In this document: positions 35,101 through 40,876 of the stretch, in pieces
Position numbering within the stretch: position 1 is the stretch's first letter
Layout: each line of letters begins with the position of its first letter
Assembly: GCA_026260175.1 (NCBI GenBank)
Contig: JAKCWW010003049.1
Location: forward strand, 10,252 to 51,127
Direction of reading: 5' to 3'
Source: Reticulitermes lucifugus
Lineage: Eukaryota > Arthropoda > Insecta > Blattodea > Rhinotermitidae
DNA length: 40,876 bases
Notes under the pieces: generated by a model
The model's database searches: none
Told to the model about the DNA's origin: nothing
What the model saw: only the letters and a program-made list of their open reading frames with translations
Program-made: the position numbers and the translations under genes

Positions 35101-38100
35101 GACAGCGCTGTTAAATCTGTTCGTGGAAAGAGGTTAAGGAAGCACGTAATTTAAGAGTGCAGAGGAAAATGTTTGGGCTGCAGAAGGAAGAAATTGCGGG
35201 AGGCTGGATAAATTACGCACCGAAGAGTGTCATTATGTGTACTTAATAATTATCAGAGTGTAAGATTGAAGGGCCAATAATAAACAAAGGAGAGGAGAGA
35301 ATCCAAAAATAATACCTGTAAGAAGGCGTGAATGGGAATTGTGACATGAGAGAGAGAGAGAGAGAGAGAGTGAGAGAGAGAAAGAGAGAGAGGTGTTGAT
35401 GGGAGAATGATAGAAAAATTAATGTAAAGGTAATGGGGTGATGTGAACTCGATAATGTGGCTCAGTGCCTGGCTTGTGAACACAGAAATGAGATTTTGGG
35501 TCCGATAAAATGCTTATAGAATATTGTCTAACAGGGCGACTGTTAGCTTCTTAAGAAAGCCTCAGCTGCATGTAGTAAGGCACTAATATTTAGGATTTAT
35601 GACAGATGTAGCAAGCATTCCGTGCATCTAACCTGCTCTTCTTTGTGAACGTACATCTGATTTGTTAAAATGTTTCCAAATACGTAAGTTTTCAAAATTT
35701 TAAATAATTCTCTACCTTTATGCAATGATTCTTACTTGATTAAAGGAATTTATGTCAAATTTTCTTATGCACACCCCTTAAAACTTGTTGTCAGGGGAAT
35801 GTCTGATGACAGAACCTTTGACCCTATAAACGTACTTATAAATGCAGTGCGCTGCTGTTACCACCCAATGTTCACTGATGACGACTCCACCGCAAAAATA
35901 CGTATGATCTAAAACTGTCGTTCGTAGTGACACCTGAAATTCAAACGTGCATTGTGATTCAACGTAAATGTGTTGAACGATTTCATTTTTTAACTTGTTA
36001 ATTACAACAGTGATTACAAGTGTACACGGTGTCCCACAAAATATCTACTATATTTTAGGGTCTTATTAATGGCAATATTGTAGTGAAAAATATTGTGTGG
36101 ACATGGGTCTGATTATAGCAAAACAGATAACTGAGTAGAACAGTGTCATTTGTTTATCTTACCAACTACATTATCACTTTAGTGTCAGTAGTCATATCTG
36201 CTAGTTTTTTTGACATGCCATCCTGTATATTTTGTAAATTACTACTCAATATTACAACAAAGTGAACTGTCATTGTTAAGTTCTCAGGATTGTGTCGATA
36301 TGCGAAGAGCGGAATTTACAATTTATCGTAAAATTAGATCTTTTTTTCTGTAATTTCTTTTGATAAACCCACAGTTTTATACATCCCAAAAAATAAGTTA
36401 ATGTGAATGCGGTATAGTGAATGAGGAGGCCAGTTTTGTAGTCTTCGACAGCCAAGAGCACGTTGTATATATATCTGTATTTCAAGCACTCCGTTGCTTG
36501 ATGGAGATGATGCGTTAATATTTCCATGAATATTTTTAAAAATCTCTTCAGTTTTTAGCTACAATCACTGAAGTTGTTAATGTCATAGGAATTGTACTAG
36601 CCCCGTCGCATTGTAGCCAAATGTTACGTGTGGCCTGGTAAGGAATTGCTGTGAGAAGAGTTTCTAGGTCGTTGTGTGGGAAATTAAGACTATAGAGTTG
36701 CTTGCTGCTAAACAATCCTCAAAAATCAATAAAAAAAAACTTCAATACTGCTGATGAAGGAAACAAAAAGGGTTGCATAAAATCTTTTGGGTTTTTACCC
36801 GTCGTCGTTTTTTGGTAAGAAACCAACGTTTCAGGACTACTTGTCTGTCCCATCTTCAGGGTCTCGAGGTGAACCCTTTCCTCGTTCACATCGAGAGCCA
36901 GAAGTTGGGACAGACAAGTAGTCCCGAAACTTTGGTTTCTTAACAAAAAAACGACGCCGGTTAAAAAACCAAAAGATTTTATACAACATTACGACCGCGG
37001 CGGAAGCCTTCATTCACAACAGAAAGGTTGTTTTATTTAATCAGTGGTTTGCTAAAATCAAGTCAGTAATGGCTTGCAGTTGCTAATAGTCAGAGCCTTG
37101 TTGATATAACGTTTTTCTTTTAAATTTAATCCCATTAATAACGTGCAATGAAGCTAAACTTTCGTGGGCAACACTATATGAGGCCGATCTACTGTGTATA
37201 GGCACATCTAGCAACTGTGTATGTTGCCGATCTACTGTGTATAGGCACATGTAGCAACTGTTTATGTTGCCGATCTACTGTGTATAGGCACATGTAGCAA
37301 CTGTGTATGTTGCCGATCTACTGTGTATAGGCACTTGTAGCAACTGTGTATGTTGCCGATCTACTGTGTATAGGCACATGTAGCAACCAAAGTTGTGTTT
37401 CATGTCGCTCAGTGTTAGGGAGAATTAAGTGCATTATTGAATTAAATTAACTATTGAGATCTTAACAACGCACTGGCAATTAGAGTCACTGCGTGTTTTG
37501 CCGTTAAATAAGCGAGAACTTCAAACACAGCTTTACGAGAATAGTTTGATTCTGTGAATACATAAAGTTTTTTAGACAAGCACTAGTTTTTGTAATAGAG
37601 AGGCAACAGGTTCTCATGGACGCAAGGACCCATTTTAAAAAATACATTTACTGTTTATAAGATCTCCGTCATATAGACTTTTAATAAACTAAATGTATTG
37701 AAATTTTTGTTTTAATAATTTTTAATTTTAACACTTACGGTGTATAAGATTATCGCTATAGACACATACATGCCCTCACGTATGCTCTTGTTTAAGTCAA
37801 AATTATCTACCAACTGAATAGCAATTCAAAAGGCGTACCTGGTAAGGGAAATCGGCAATATCTGCATCAGATCCGCCAATAATACGTGCATCAATTCTAG
37901 GCTTTGTGGAGTTAAGTGGAACACCTGAAATATTAACGTACGTTTACATTATAAAGTCCAACGACTACATATTTTTATAAACAGAATAAATTGTGTGAAT
38001 ATTGTCTGTACGTCTCAAAAGTTTAAAAACCAACATATGCACTGTATTCTTACAAGTAAGTCAAATGCCCCTACACATGTTTCGGCTTCAACAAGCCATC

Positions 38101-40158
38101 TTCAGGGGTCAAAGTTCTACATATGCTCGACATCCATTAGTTCATTCATTAGCACCTCATACATCAACACAAAACAAATTCTTAATTCCCAATGGATCAG
38201 GCCACCACCAACGTCAGCCTTCCAAACAAATAAAATCCAGGGAATGAGTTGCGCTCATCTTTAATGTTATGTGTATAAAAGGTTAAAAGTTTCTTTGAAA
38301 TTACATATATTGGTTATAAATGTTAGTTTTTAAAATTTTGATTTGTTATCATAAAGCACGGTGAATATATCGTGAAATTGTGTGTACGTTTTTCCTTTCT
38401 ATAAAATTCAAGGCTTGTCTGGAGTGTTCTCTACAAGTATTGGATTTCGCCAGGGAAAATTGTAACAATAAGAACGACAAAAAATACAGTATTTAATCCA
38501 ACAAATTTCACAATCAATAATAAATAATAGTTTGTCACTGATGTCCCTCCTACATGTTTTGTCCTCTTTAAGATCGTCATCAGGGATGTACATAGAGCTT
38601 GAAACATGTAGGAGGGACATAAGTGACAAAAGATTACTTACTATTGATTGTGCATTTTGTTGTATTAAATACTGTATAGTCAACCTATTTCACGGAATAT
38701 GTATTAAGTTAAATTTTCAAAAAAAAAATTATTTATGGACTTCTATGTTACAGAATATATTTAAACGAATTTTATAATATCATCATTAGGTATTGTTATT
38801 TAGTACTTTTCGCATTCAATTGTTGTTTTCCGAATATCCGTTGTGTTGTGAGGATGCGACATTTTTCCTTCAGGCTCAGCGTATATATCAGCGATGGGCT
38901 TTGTGAAATGGGAAAGGGAACAATGGGATTTCATAAATGAAGGACTCTGCTTCTATAGACATAATATCGAAGTCCGATATTTAAAAAAGTATTATTCCCT
39001 CATGCTATACAAGAACGCACCCAAGGTGAGGGCTACCGGGTTGCAGCCTCAAAATTGAAATTAATAAGAACACAAGATTTTGTACACAAAATGACTTACC
39101 TAAAGGGGCGCAGACAGGCTGCGGTCCCCTCCAATTCTAAATTTAAAAACGTAGATTTCGTATACACGATATCAAAAGTTTTACGTGATTTACACTTCAG
39201 CCGAAATCAGACACTGAAATCGGCAGACGACTAGTACACTGGAAGTTTCAAAAATTAAATAACAGACTTCGAATGTCGTAGATGAAATTTCAAAAACCAA
39301 GAACAATATACACTGTGATTTAAATTAGGTGAGGGAATCATGGAACATGTCGTTATATTTGTATGTATACAAATGCAAACAGTGTAGTGATTCAGTTGTA
39401 CTTACGACATGATTTTTATAACATAATTTTTAAAAATAGACATCAATTATAGTTTATGTTATATATGTTCCGTACAGTTGTATTACACACACTAGTTTTA
39501 TTTCCAACTACTGCACAATGCTTAGTGTTTACACTCCTACATGTTTCGTCCAACTATCATAGCCATCATCAGGGAGCTACAATATTATAAAGACACAAGC
39601 AGCGTATTATATGTCGGTGAATGCTAAACATATATACATCAGAATTATACAACAGTCAGGTGATTTACACTATTACTAAAAATTACTCAGAGTAAAATAC
39701 GAAGGACAGCTTTTTACATTCTTATTTTATATATTAATAATTCGCTTTTGTTTTAATCTGAATAATTTTAGTAACAATATTCATCAATTGACTGCTATTA
39801 ATGCTTATGTGTACATGTTTACCATTTACTGACATATGATACTTGCCTGTGTCTTTATAATATTTTTGCTCCCCGATGATGGCTACAGTATGTAGGCGAT
39901 ACATGAAGGGCGTAAAAACTAGCTTTGTGCAGTGGTTGGAAATAACATATAAATTATTTACAGCCTCGGGGTAAGCACCCCCCCCCCAAATGAAAAATTG
40001 TCGGTGCTCACCTGATGTATACATATGTGTATGTGTGTGTGTGTGTGTTTGTGTGTGGATACTGTATGTGTGAAATATCCTATATATCGATGTTTGTGTT
40101 TGTAGCACTTACCTGCTGCACAGGCGAGCAGAGCTGAAAGCAATACCACAAAATGCAT
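20000..40158 (-). CDS. Gene A: secreted S1-family serine protease, seven exons
   Basis: Predicted extracellular or gut endopeptidase of the chymotrypsin fold. Coding exons (minus strand): 40158-40113, 37924-37839, 35933-35836, 30369-30237, 28189-28082, 22146-22003, 20137-20000. They total 753 nt, giving 250 aa and TAA; all junctions are GT-AG, phases 1,0,2,0,0,0. Residues 1-15 are a signal peptide, followed by a short propeptide and the activation site Arg29-IIGG. Triad: His73 (TAAHC), Asp116 (DYDIAVLK), Ser208 (GDSGGP). Cys58-Cys74 and Cys179-Cys193 match the standard 42-58 and 168-182 disulfides. The 191-220 pair is absent: Ser204 replaces C191 and no Cys follows. Pocket positions read Gly202 (189), Val225 (216) and Asp233 (226), and Trp215 is Thr. 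Gly189 with Asp226 is known from brachyurin-type crab collagenase and some insect chymotrypsins, so broad chymotrypsin- or elastase-like specificity is inferred. Introns are swollen by transposons. Expression is not shown by sequence. Confidence 0.88.
20205..21985. other. Gene A intron 6
   Basis: 1.87-kb intron, twice the length of its gene B counterpart. A GC-richer stretch at 20870-21060 and a GGGTTGAGAAACGCTGG motif near 21778, reminiscent of a hAT end, suggest an old DNA-transposon insertion, but I could not define both ends. Confidence 0.35.
22003..22146 (-). CDS. Gene A exon 6: 168-182 disulfide loop, C191 replaced by Ser
   Basis: 144 nt (48 codons), from acceptor TTGCAG to donor GTAAGT. 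It contains Cys179 and MKICAG (Cys193), and ends QKGASH, where the S1 family normally has Cys191. Joined to exon 7 this gives ASH-GDSGGP in frame. The intron on its 5' side holds the nested Jockey and Penelope elements. Confidence 0.86.
22654..23000 (+). mobile_element. LINE 3' coding tail fragment
   Basis: The plus frame reads [20 protein letters not shown], then [14 protein letters not shown] and [11 protein letters not shown], the C-terminal pattern (KW--G--ARM--RR-----W, GRPK-RW, TA-NR--W) of a non-LTR reverse transcriptase. Short, and lies in intron 5 of gene A. Confidence 0.6.
23393..24232 (-). CDS. Jockey-like reverse transcriptase, C-terminal half
   Basis: 279-codon open frame with [13 protein letters not shown], the catalytic [11 protein letters not shown], a thumb region ([17 protein letters not shown]) and the tail LPYGAPVWC with [12 protein letters not shown]. 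It is a retrotransposon ORF2 remnant, not a host gene. The frame stays open upstream to about 24300 ([18 protein letters not shown]), where the deletion junction lies. Fingers and most of the endonuclease are missing, so it cannot work alone. Confidence 0.85.
   Translation of the reverse strand: MVDDGTPSSYRAQRAGLPQGAALSPLLFTIFIADIPRIPNIHLALYADDTALLTQSWRVLTIVRRLSIAVQLLQQYFARWRLRVNAFKTEVILFTKRRPMPPAPLCIREDVQEIPWSQEVEYFGLHLTPSLTFTSHVRWTPQAALGALVNLSPLMARDSTLSRTTKLLLYLVSIRSVLPYGAPVWCSTSETNIQTLQTVQNKFLRVISDSPRNTPITVLQDSLGMISIKTWAHHLASRFYDQCKYHPNPLIRDICNYSRQDLQALYKRYTHKRIKHALL
24308..24547 (-). CDS. Jockey-like endonuclease N-terminal fragment
   Basis: Frame [34 protein letters not shown] and [11 protein letters not shown]: the start of an AP-like endonuclease with the metal-binding Glu in CETKL. 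It breaks off after about 77 residues at the deletion. Confidence 0.75.
   Translation of the reverse strand: MQWNANSVLKRKTELLYFLSLNNVDKAAICETKLTPKRRFSVPGYKSYRTDRNQFIGGVLLLVKQCIRHDYHPSANIPT
24565..24830 (-). CDS. Jockey-like ORF1 C-terminal fragment
   Basis: Contains [20 protein letters not shown] and ends LLGYFAPAP with TAA at 24565, 18 bases before ORF2 begins. Upstream frames are broken. The PLE insertion separates it from the ORF1 start at 27071. Confidence 0.5.
24952..25914 (+). CDS. PLE reverse transcriptase with start of the endonuclease
   Basis: 320 codons. [15 protein letters not shown] and [18 protein letters not shown] are PLE RT motifs. [10 protein letters not shown] carries the catalytic [24 protein letters not shown] and the thumb follow. 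The frame ends in [20 protein letters not shown], the GIY-YIG start, where a single-base frameshift leads to an early stop. Confidence 0.88.
   Translation: MVTLDIKDLYVNIPIAETTQIMKTQLNKNKINKDTIAQAALMLDTILRQNYLKFNNKFFQPHKGVAMGSPISGLVAEIFLQHHKLLKSIIDIKKIIFYNRYVDDVIIIYDERLTNSNEILNYMDNIHPELHFKATDEENNNMSFLDLLITKENNRLSINIYRKPTATDTTIHYRSNHPMQYKLAAYRFMFNRLYSLPLSQDHKNQEINTIVHIAKQNGYPIKLIEHLNTKIRNKKKEPKNDLHTQDTKKWNIFGYYSHNIRKFTNIFRNTPLQITYLAYNTIKSVINPHIQTHDEYTNSGIYSLRCNTCHTYYIGQTGLA
25875..26201 (+). CDS. PLE GIY-YIG endonuclease, rest of domain
   Basis: Continues the endonuclease in the next frame: [17 protein letters not shown] (catalytic Arg and the EH--Y pattern), [11 protein letters not shown] and [10 protein letters not shown], which includes the conserved Glu of the fold. 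Ends in an AT- and CA-rich 3' region. Confidence 0.8.
   Translation: MPHILYRSNWTSLRDRFSEHQRYIKSNDPKSAYALHILNNHHEYNTIQNTMQLIKPCKKGWYMNIAESFYIQLYHQQHLLVPEQSPAHANPLYRFIQPLLPSSTHLHN
26744..26789 (+). ncRNA. Hammerhead-ribozyme-like motif at PLE 3' end
   Basis: CTGAGGA (26750-26756), a perfect 16-base palindrome as stem II (26758-26773), GAAA (26774-26777), the self-complementary ACATGT (26777-26782) for a minimal stem III, T as the cleavage-site base, then GGGG pairing with CCCC (26746-26749) as stem I. One unpaired T precedes stem II, unlike the strict consensus. Hammerheads in PLE terminal repeats are known; activity is untested. Confidence 0.6.
26895..27071 (-). CDS. Jockey-like ORF1 N-terminal fragment
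   Basis: 58 codons from ATG at 27071: a basic stretch ([10 protein letters not shown]) followed by [16 protein letters not shown], a Gag-like ORF1 N-terminus pattern of Jockey-clade elements. A stop at 26895 ends it before the PLE junction. Confidence 0.5.
   Translation of the reverse strand: MSLKGPLPSEGRPDQGPKRKRGKGQIEGEAGTSFESPNYFTVLSDSDSEIETADSLNP
27260..28080. other. Gene A intron 5, segment shared with gene B intron 5
   Basis: 27260-27430 resembles 5815-5995 (ACATCTTGAGGAA, ATACTCTTTGT), 27600-27830 resembles 6400-6640, and 27850-27980 resembles 7180-7310. These are intronic leftovers of the gene duplication; no exon signals were found in them. Confidence 0.55.
28082..28189 (-). CDS. 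Gene A exon 5: interdomain segment with GWG motif
   Basis: 108 nt (36 codons), from acceptor TTTCAG to donor GTAAGG. It starts VDPPF and ends VVSGWGLTS, the conserved GWG strand of S1 proteases. Cys144 (ILCSK) is an extra cysteine with no evident partner. Confidence 0.88.
28720..29280. mobile_element. Inverted-repeat element around an assembly gap
   Basis: Arms 28868-28935 and about 29137-29211 are inverted copies (GCACACTAAAACCAC and its complement) on either side of 186 N. A hammerhead-like core (TTGAAGA, stem, GAAACGTTG) lies on the minus strand at 28753-28790, of the same type as at 31765-31799 and 36825-36859. Confidence 0.55.
28936..29121. other. Assembly gap (186 N)
   Basis: Run of N flanked directly by inverted copies, so the gap probably marks an unresolved hairpin or the middle of the inverted-repeat element. 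Confidence 1.
29428..29745 (-). pseudogene. Mariner-like transposase C-terminal relic
   Basis: The minus strand shows, in shifting frames, [15 protein letters not shown] (compare the mariner DFFLFPxxKxxLxGxxF motif) and the ending [17 protein letters not shown] with a stop. Frameshifts and stops make it dead. It lies in intron 4 of gene A. Confidence 0.55.
29800..30236. other. Gene A intron 4, segment shared with gene B
   Basis: Resembles 8260-8620 (CGTTCTC, ATATCTGTATA, CATTATTGCTT and the run up to exon 4). Paralogous intron; no gene. Confidence 0.45.
30237..30369 (-). CDS. Gene A exon 4: catalytic aspartate exon
   Basis: 133 nt from acceptor CCACAG to donor GTCTGT. The first base completes an Asn codon. 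It ends in YDYDIAVLK, where Asp116 is the catalytic Asp102. The 5.5-kb intron upstream is the most transposon-loaded in the gene. Confidence 0.92.
30780..31700. other. Gene A intron 3, unassigned part
   Basis: The pyrimidine-rich plus strand at 30830-31200 has no long open frame, and nothing recognisable was found. Possibly an old antisense retroelement. Confidence 0.3.
31711..31894. mobile_element. Compact fold-back element with hammerhead-like cores
   Basis: Arms of about 78 bp (31711-31788 and 31815-31894) around a 26-bp centre. Minus core: CTGAAGA (31799-31793), stem, GAAA (31773-31770), CGTCGG. The opposite arm carries TTGAAGA and GAAACGTCGG on the plus strand. Confidence 0.65.
32191..32467 (+). 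mobile_element. SINE family 2 with perfect 13-bp target-site duplication
   Basis: tRNA-like head (TCTCAGTCGGTATAGCGACT, B box GGGGATCGAATCCC), then the shared core GGCCCTGGGGC and CCTGGGGGTAAAGCGGCC. CCATGGATCGTCC flanks both sides (32178-32190 and 32468-32480), a sign of a fairly recent insertion. Confidence 0.85.
32511..32758. mobile_element. MITE with 21-bp terminal inverted repeats
   Basis: 248 bp. The ends TTCACACGTACAGGACCGTGC and, inverted, TTCACACATACAGGACCGTGC match at 20 of 21 bases. An extra internal copy of the end motif lies near 32608-32638. No transposase and no clear TSD. Related ends appear near 30550. Confidence 0.7.
32762..33870. other. Gene A intron 3 segment shared with gene B (8930-9540)
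   Basis: CTCCTA(C/T)CCACGA, CTGTCTGACAACAGCTCTTTACACA and the GC-rich GCAGCG(C) blocks occur in both introns in the same order, with extra DNA in gene A. Either duplicated intron or a DNA transposon present before the duplication. Minus-strand frames at 33600-33774 look weakly protein-like, but no domain was recognised. Confidence 0.45.
33881..35075 (-). mobile_element. PLE fragment: GIY-YIG domain between 440-bp inverted arms
   Basis: Left arm 33881-34322 (442 bp) and right arm 34632-35075 (444 bp) are inverted copies, running from CCCATTTGGATCC at the inner ends to ATTCTGA at the outer ends. The unique centre plus left arm encode a PLE endonuclease on the minus strand. Cores CTGACGA (34008-34014, minus) and CTGAAGA to GAAA (34940-34970, plus) sit at matching places in the arms. 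Confidence 0.8.
34260..34607 (-). CDS. PLE GIY-YIG endonuclease, C-terminal ORF fragment
   Basis: About 115 codons to TAA at 34260: [20 protein letters not shown] (Zn-binding CxC and the YIG motif), [14 protein letters not shown] (catalytic Arg, EHK), [16 protein letters not shown], then [12 protein letters not shown] with the fold's Glu. Unlike the PLE at 24845-26790 it belongs to a CxC-type family, so two PLE lineages are present. The RT part is missing. Confidence 0.8.
   Translation of the reverse strand, partial: QHFVYSIPCECGRRYIGETSRPLTVRLREHKHNLKEGYLEKSKLVQHAFEEGHKLEWDEAEILEIVNNNRYRKYKESAHMACLKNPISQTSLDISPIWIPIISKQFINLQTISHH
35110..35835. other. Gene A intron 3, right part
   Basis: AAGCACGTAATTT (35143) and GGGCGACTGTTAGC (35535) match gene B near 9540 and 10182, so this is paralogous intron. 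It contains an (AG)n run at 35347-35392. Confidence 0.5.
35347..35392. repeat. (AG)n microsatellite
   Basis: Interrupted run of AG/GAG dinucleotides in gene A intron 3. Other short simple repeats: (ACT)n 1974-1992, (TG)n 3559-3577, (TTC)n 14665-14683 and 18441-18457, (AAT/ATT)n 17631-17658, (ATT)n 18996-19030, (TG)n 40027-40048. Confidence 0.85.
35836..35933 (-). CDS. Gene A exon 3: catalytic histidine exon
   Basis: 98 nt, phase 0 in and phase 2 out (donor GTACGT). It contains CGG (Cys58) and WVVTAAHC, with catalytic His73 and Cys74. Confidence 0.92.
36773..36990. mobile_element. Fold-back element with hammerhead-like core
   Basis: Arms 36773-36859 and 36903-36990 are inverted copies (GACAGACAAGTAGTCC, AAAATCTTTTGG). 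Minus core: CTGAAGA (36859-36853), stem, GAAA (36832-36829), CGTTGG. Intron 2 of gene A. Confidence 0.65.
37183..37387. repeat. 43-bp tandem repeat, five copies
   Basis: GCCGATCTACTGTGTATAGG recurs at 37183, 37226, 37269, 37312 and 37355 with few substitutions. Each unit can form a hairpin, CTACTGTG against CACATGTAG. Intron 2 of gene A; not present in gene B. Confidence 0.92.
37839..37924 (-). CDS. Gene A exon 2: propeptide and IIGG activation site
   Basis: 86 nt between acceptor TTTCAG and donor GTACGC. It encodes a 14-residue propeptide ending in Arg, then [15 protein letters not shown]. Trypsin-like cleavage after Arg29 would free Ile30, whose amino group normally pairs with Asp194 in active S1 proteases. 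Exon 2 of gene B has the same length. Confidence 0.9.
38047..38280 (-). mobile_element. Solo PLE-type terminal fragment
   Basis: Minus core CTGAAGA (38105-38099), stem GGCTT/AAGCC, GAAA (38083-38080), ACATGT, without an inverted partner nearby. The cleavage-site base after ACATGT is G, so it departs from the consensus. Intron 1 of gene A. Confidence 0.5.
38485..38676. mobile_element. Fold-back element with decayed hammerhead-like core
   Basis: The ends TACAGTATTTAAT and ATTAAATACTGTA close arms of about 80 bp that share CTCCTACATGTTT in inverted form. Minus: CTGATGA (38583-38577), a poor stem, and AAAA instead of GAAA before CATGTAGGAG. Intron 1 of gene A. Confidence 0.65.
39490..39955. mobile_element. 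Fold-back element with the best minus-strand hammerhead-like core
   Basis: Arms 39490-39600 and 39851-39955 are inverted (ATTTCCAACTACTGCACAA; TTATAAAGACAC), with a 250-bp centre. The left arm on the minus strand reads CTCC, CTGATGA (39572-39566), stem, GAAA (39547-39544), ACATGT, A, GGAG; CTCC and GGAG pair as stem I. The right arm has lost the core. Intron 1 of gene A. Confidence 0.65.
39534..39576 (-). ncRNA. Hammerhead-ribozyme-like motif
   Basis: All core strings match: CTGATGA, GAAA, ACATGT followed by A (an allowed cleavage-site base), closed by CTCC/GGAG. Stem II is weak, with several wobble pairs. Whether it cleaves is unknown. Confidence 0.5.
40113..40158 (-). CDS. Gene A exon 1: start codon and signal peptide
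   Basis: Encodes [15 protein letters not shown] plus the first base of a Gly codon, then donor GTAAGT (phase 1). It is a typical hydrophobic signal peptide. Exon 1 of gene B differs at only a few residues and sits in the same promoter context, which supports this ATG. Confidence 0.88.
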
Positions 40159-40215
40159 GATTGATACTAACTGGACTGTTTTTAGCAATGAGACACTGGC
40201 AATATTTATACGTCA
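40159..40215 (-). promoter_or_regulatory. Gene A core promoter with TATA box
   Basis: TATAAATA lies at 40203-40210 on the minus strand, about 45 nt upstream of the ATG. TCATTGC follows at similar spacing in gene B, and the segment next to the ATG (AGTTAGTATCAATC) is nearly identical in both genes. The start site itself is not determined: TCATTGC is rather close to TATA, and ACAGTCC further on is an alternative initiator. Confidence 0.55.
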
Positions 40216-40839
40216 GGAATAATATTTTAATGCTTCTTACAAAAATGCGAATCATGTCGACGTATTTCTATATTGTTGTCTCTATCGCATCGTGAATGAT
40301 AACTATGAGTGTTTCGTTACCTTGAATAAAAATGTGGTATTGTCTCATTGTTGATAAATATAGACTTGGGATTAAGGGATGTGTCAGTAATAAATTTCTT
40401 GTTATATACACCTCCAATAAATAGACAGATTAAATGCAAAATCTGTGATGTCGCTAGCGCCATAAATTACACATGCAGCTGTTTACGCAGAATCTTTAAC
40501 GATCAAAGTGAACTGACTTCAACATATCAGGTGACCTTCATATTGTAAACAGAGGAGAACGTCAGGATATATTTACAAACTGTAATTCAATTATAAATAT
40601 CATGGTTCTCACAGCGGTTTTGACAAATCTCCAAATGTTCTTGAAAGTCAGCGCGTATCCAACGGTAAATATTTACACACGTAACACATTATAATCTCAG
40701 GAATTTGGCACAAGAGGAAGTGAATGATTTATTATTGATATATAACTCACGTTAAAACTAAAATGATTAAATTTCACAGTATTACCACCGTGCATTTTGT
40801 TTGAATCAATAAGAAACGACGAAATGCACTATTATGACC

Positions 40840-40876
40840 AATTTTATTTTGGCCTGTTTCCCTACACGTGTTTCGG
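40840..40876 (-). mobile_element. Start of another PLE-type terminal repeat
   Basis: CTACACGTGTTTCGG at the window edge is the complement of CCGAAACACGTGTAG, the same GAAAC-stem-III-TAGG segment. The rest lies outside the window. Confidence 0.4.

Noticed and set aside
37183-37387. CRISPR array
   Set aside because: Units are contiguous tandem copies without unique spacers, in an insect intron.
39734-40108. 124-codon minus-strand frame
   Set aside because: Covers a fold-back arm, a C-run and a (TG)n repeat; it is intron 1 of gene A.

Overview
The window is insect nuclear DNA: AT-rich, intron-rich and full of retroelement debris. Several repeats here (the tRNA-headed SINEs at 1-101, 3383-3602, 9590-9843 and 19055-19280, and the fragment at 1275-1502) resemble, from memory, repeats common in cockroach and termite assemblies. 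A blattodean, perhaps Periplaneta, is therefore the best guess; it is an inference and not shown by any single-copy marker.

The only host genes I can support are two paralogous S1-family (trypsin/chymotrypsin fold) secreted serine protease genes, tandem and both on the minus strand. Gene A (exons between 40158 and 20000) encodes about 250 aa. Gene B (13754 to 4058) encodes about 259 aa. Each has seven coding exons with the same intron phases (1,0,2,0,0,0), consensus splice sites and a total coding length divisible by three. Introns and promoters are also recognisably related, so this is a segmental duplication. Gene A keeps the His/Asp/Ser triad but has lost the C191-C220 disulfide and has a Gly189/Asp226 pocket. 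Gene B keeps its disulfide cysteines but has lost the catalytic His (Gln), the catalytic Ser (Ile), the oxyanion Gly (Glu) and the activating Ile-Val-Gly-Gly end, so it looks like a pseudoprotease. A frameshifted scrap of a third terminal exon lies at 19636-19735, just downstream of gene A.

Layout: 1-1240 LINE debris with a nested SINE; 1550-3010 a segment repeated at 14210-15650; 3383-3602 SINE; 3745-4076 an 83-bp tandem repeat that includes the end of gene B; 4058-13754 gene B; 14-18.4 kb intergenic repeats, including a fold-back element with a hAT-like insertion and a 33-bp palindromic tandem array; 18.4-19.3 kb LINE and SINE; 20000-40158 gene A. Gene A is twice as long as gene B because its introns hold a Jockey-like LINE with a Penelope-like element (PLE) inserted in its ORF1 (23.3-27.25 kb), a mariner relic, a SINE plus a MITE, a second PLE fragment with its GIY-YIG domain between 440-bp inverted arms, and at least six fold-back or solo elements.

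The most unusual pattern is that these fold-back elements, and the 3' end of the PLE, share a hammerhead-ribozyme-like core (CTGANGA, stem, GAAA, ACATGT). They mark repeated invasion of one gene by PLE-derived, possibly self-cleaving sequences. There are two runs of N (18666-18676 and 28936-29121).
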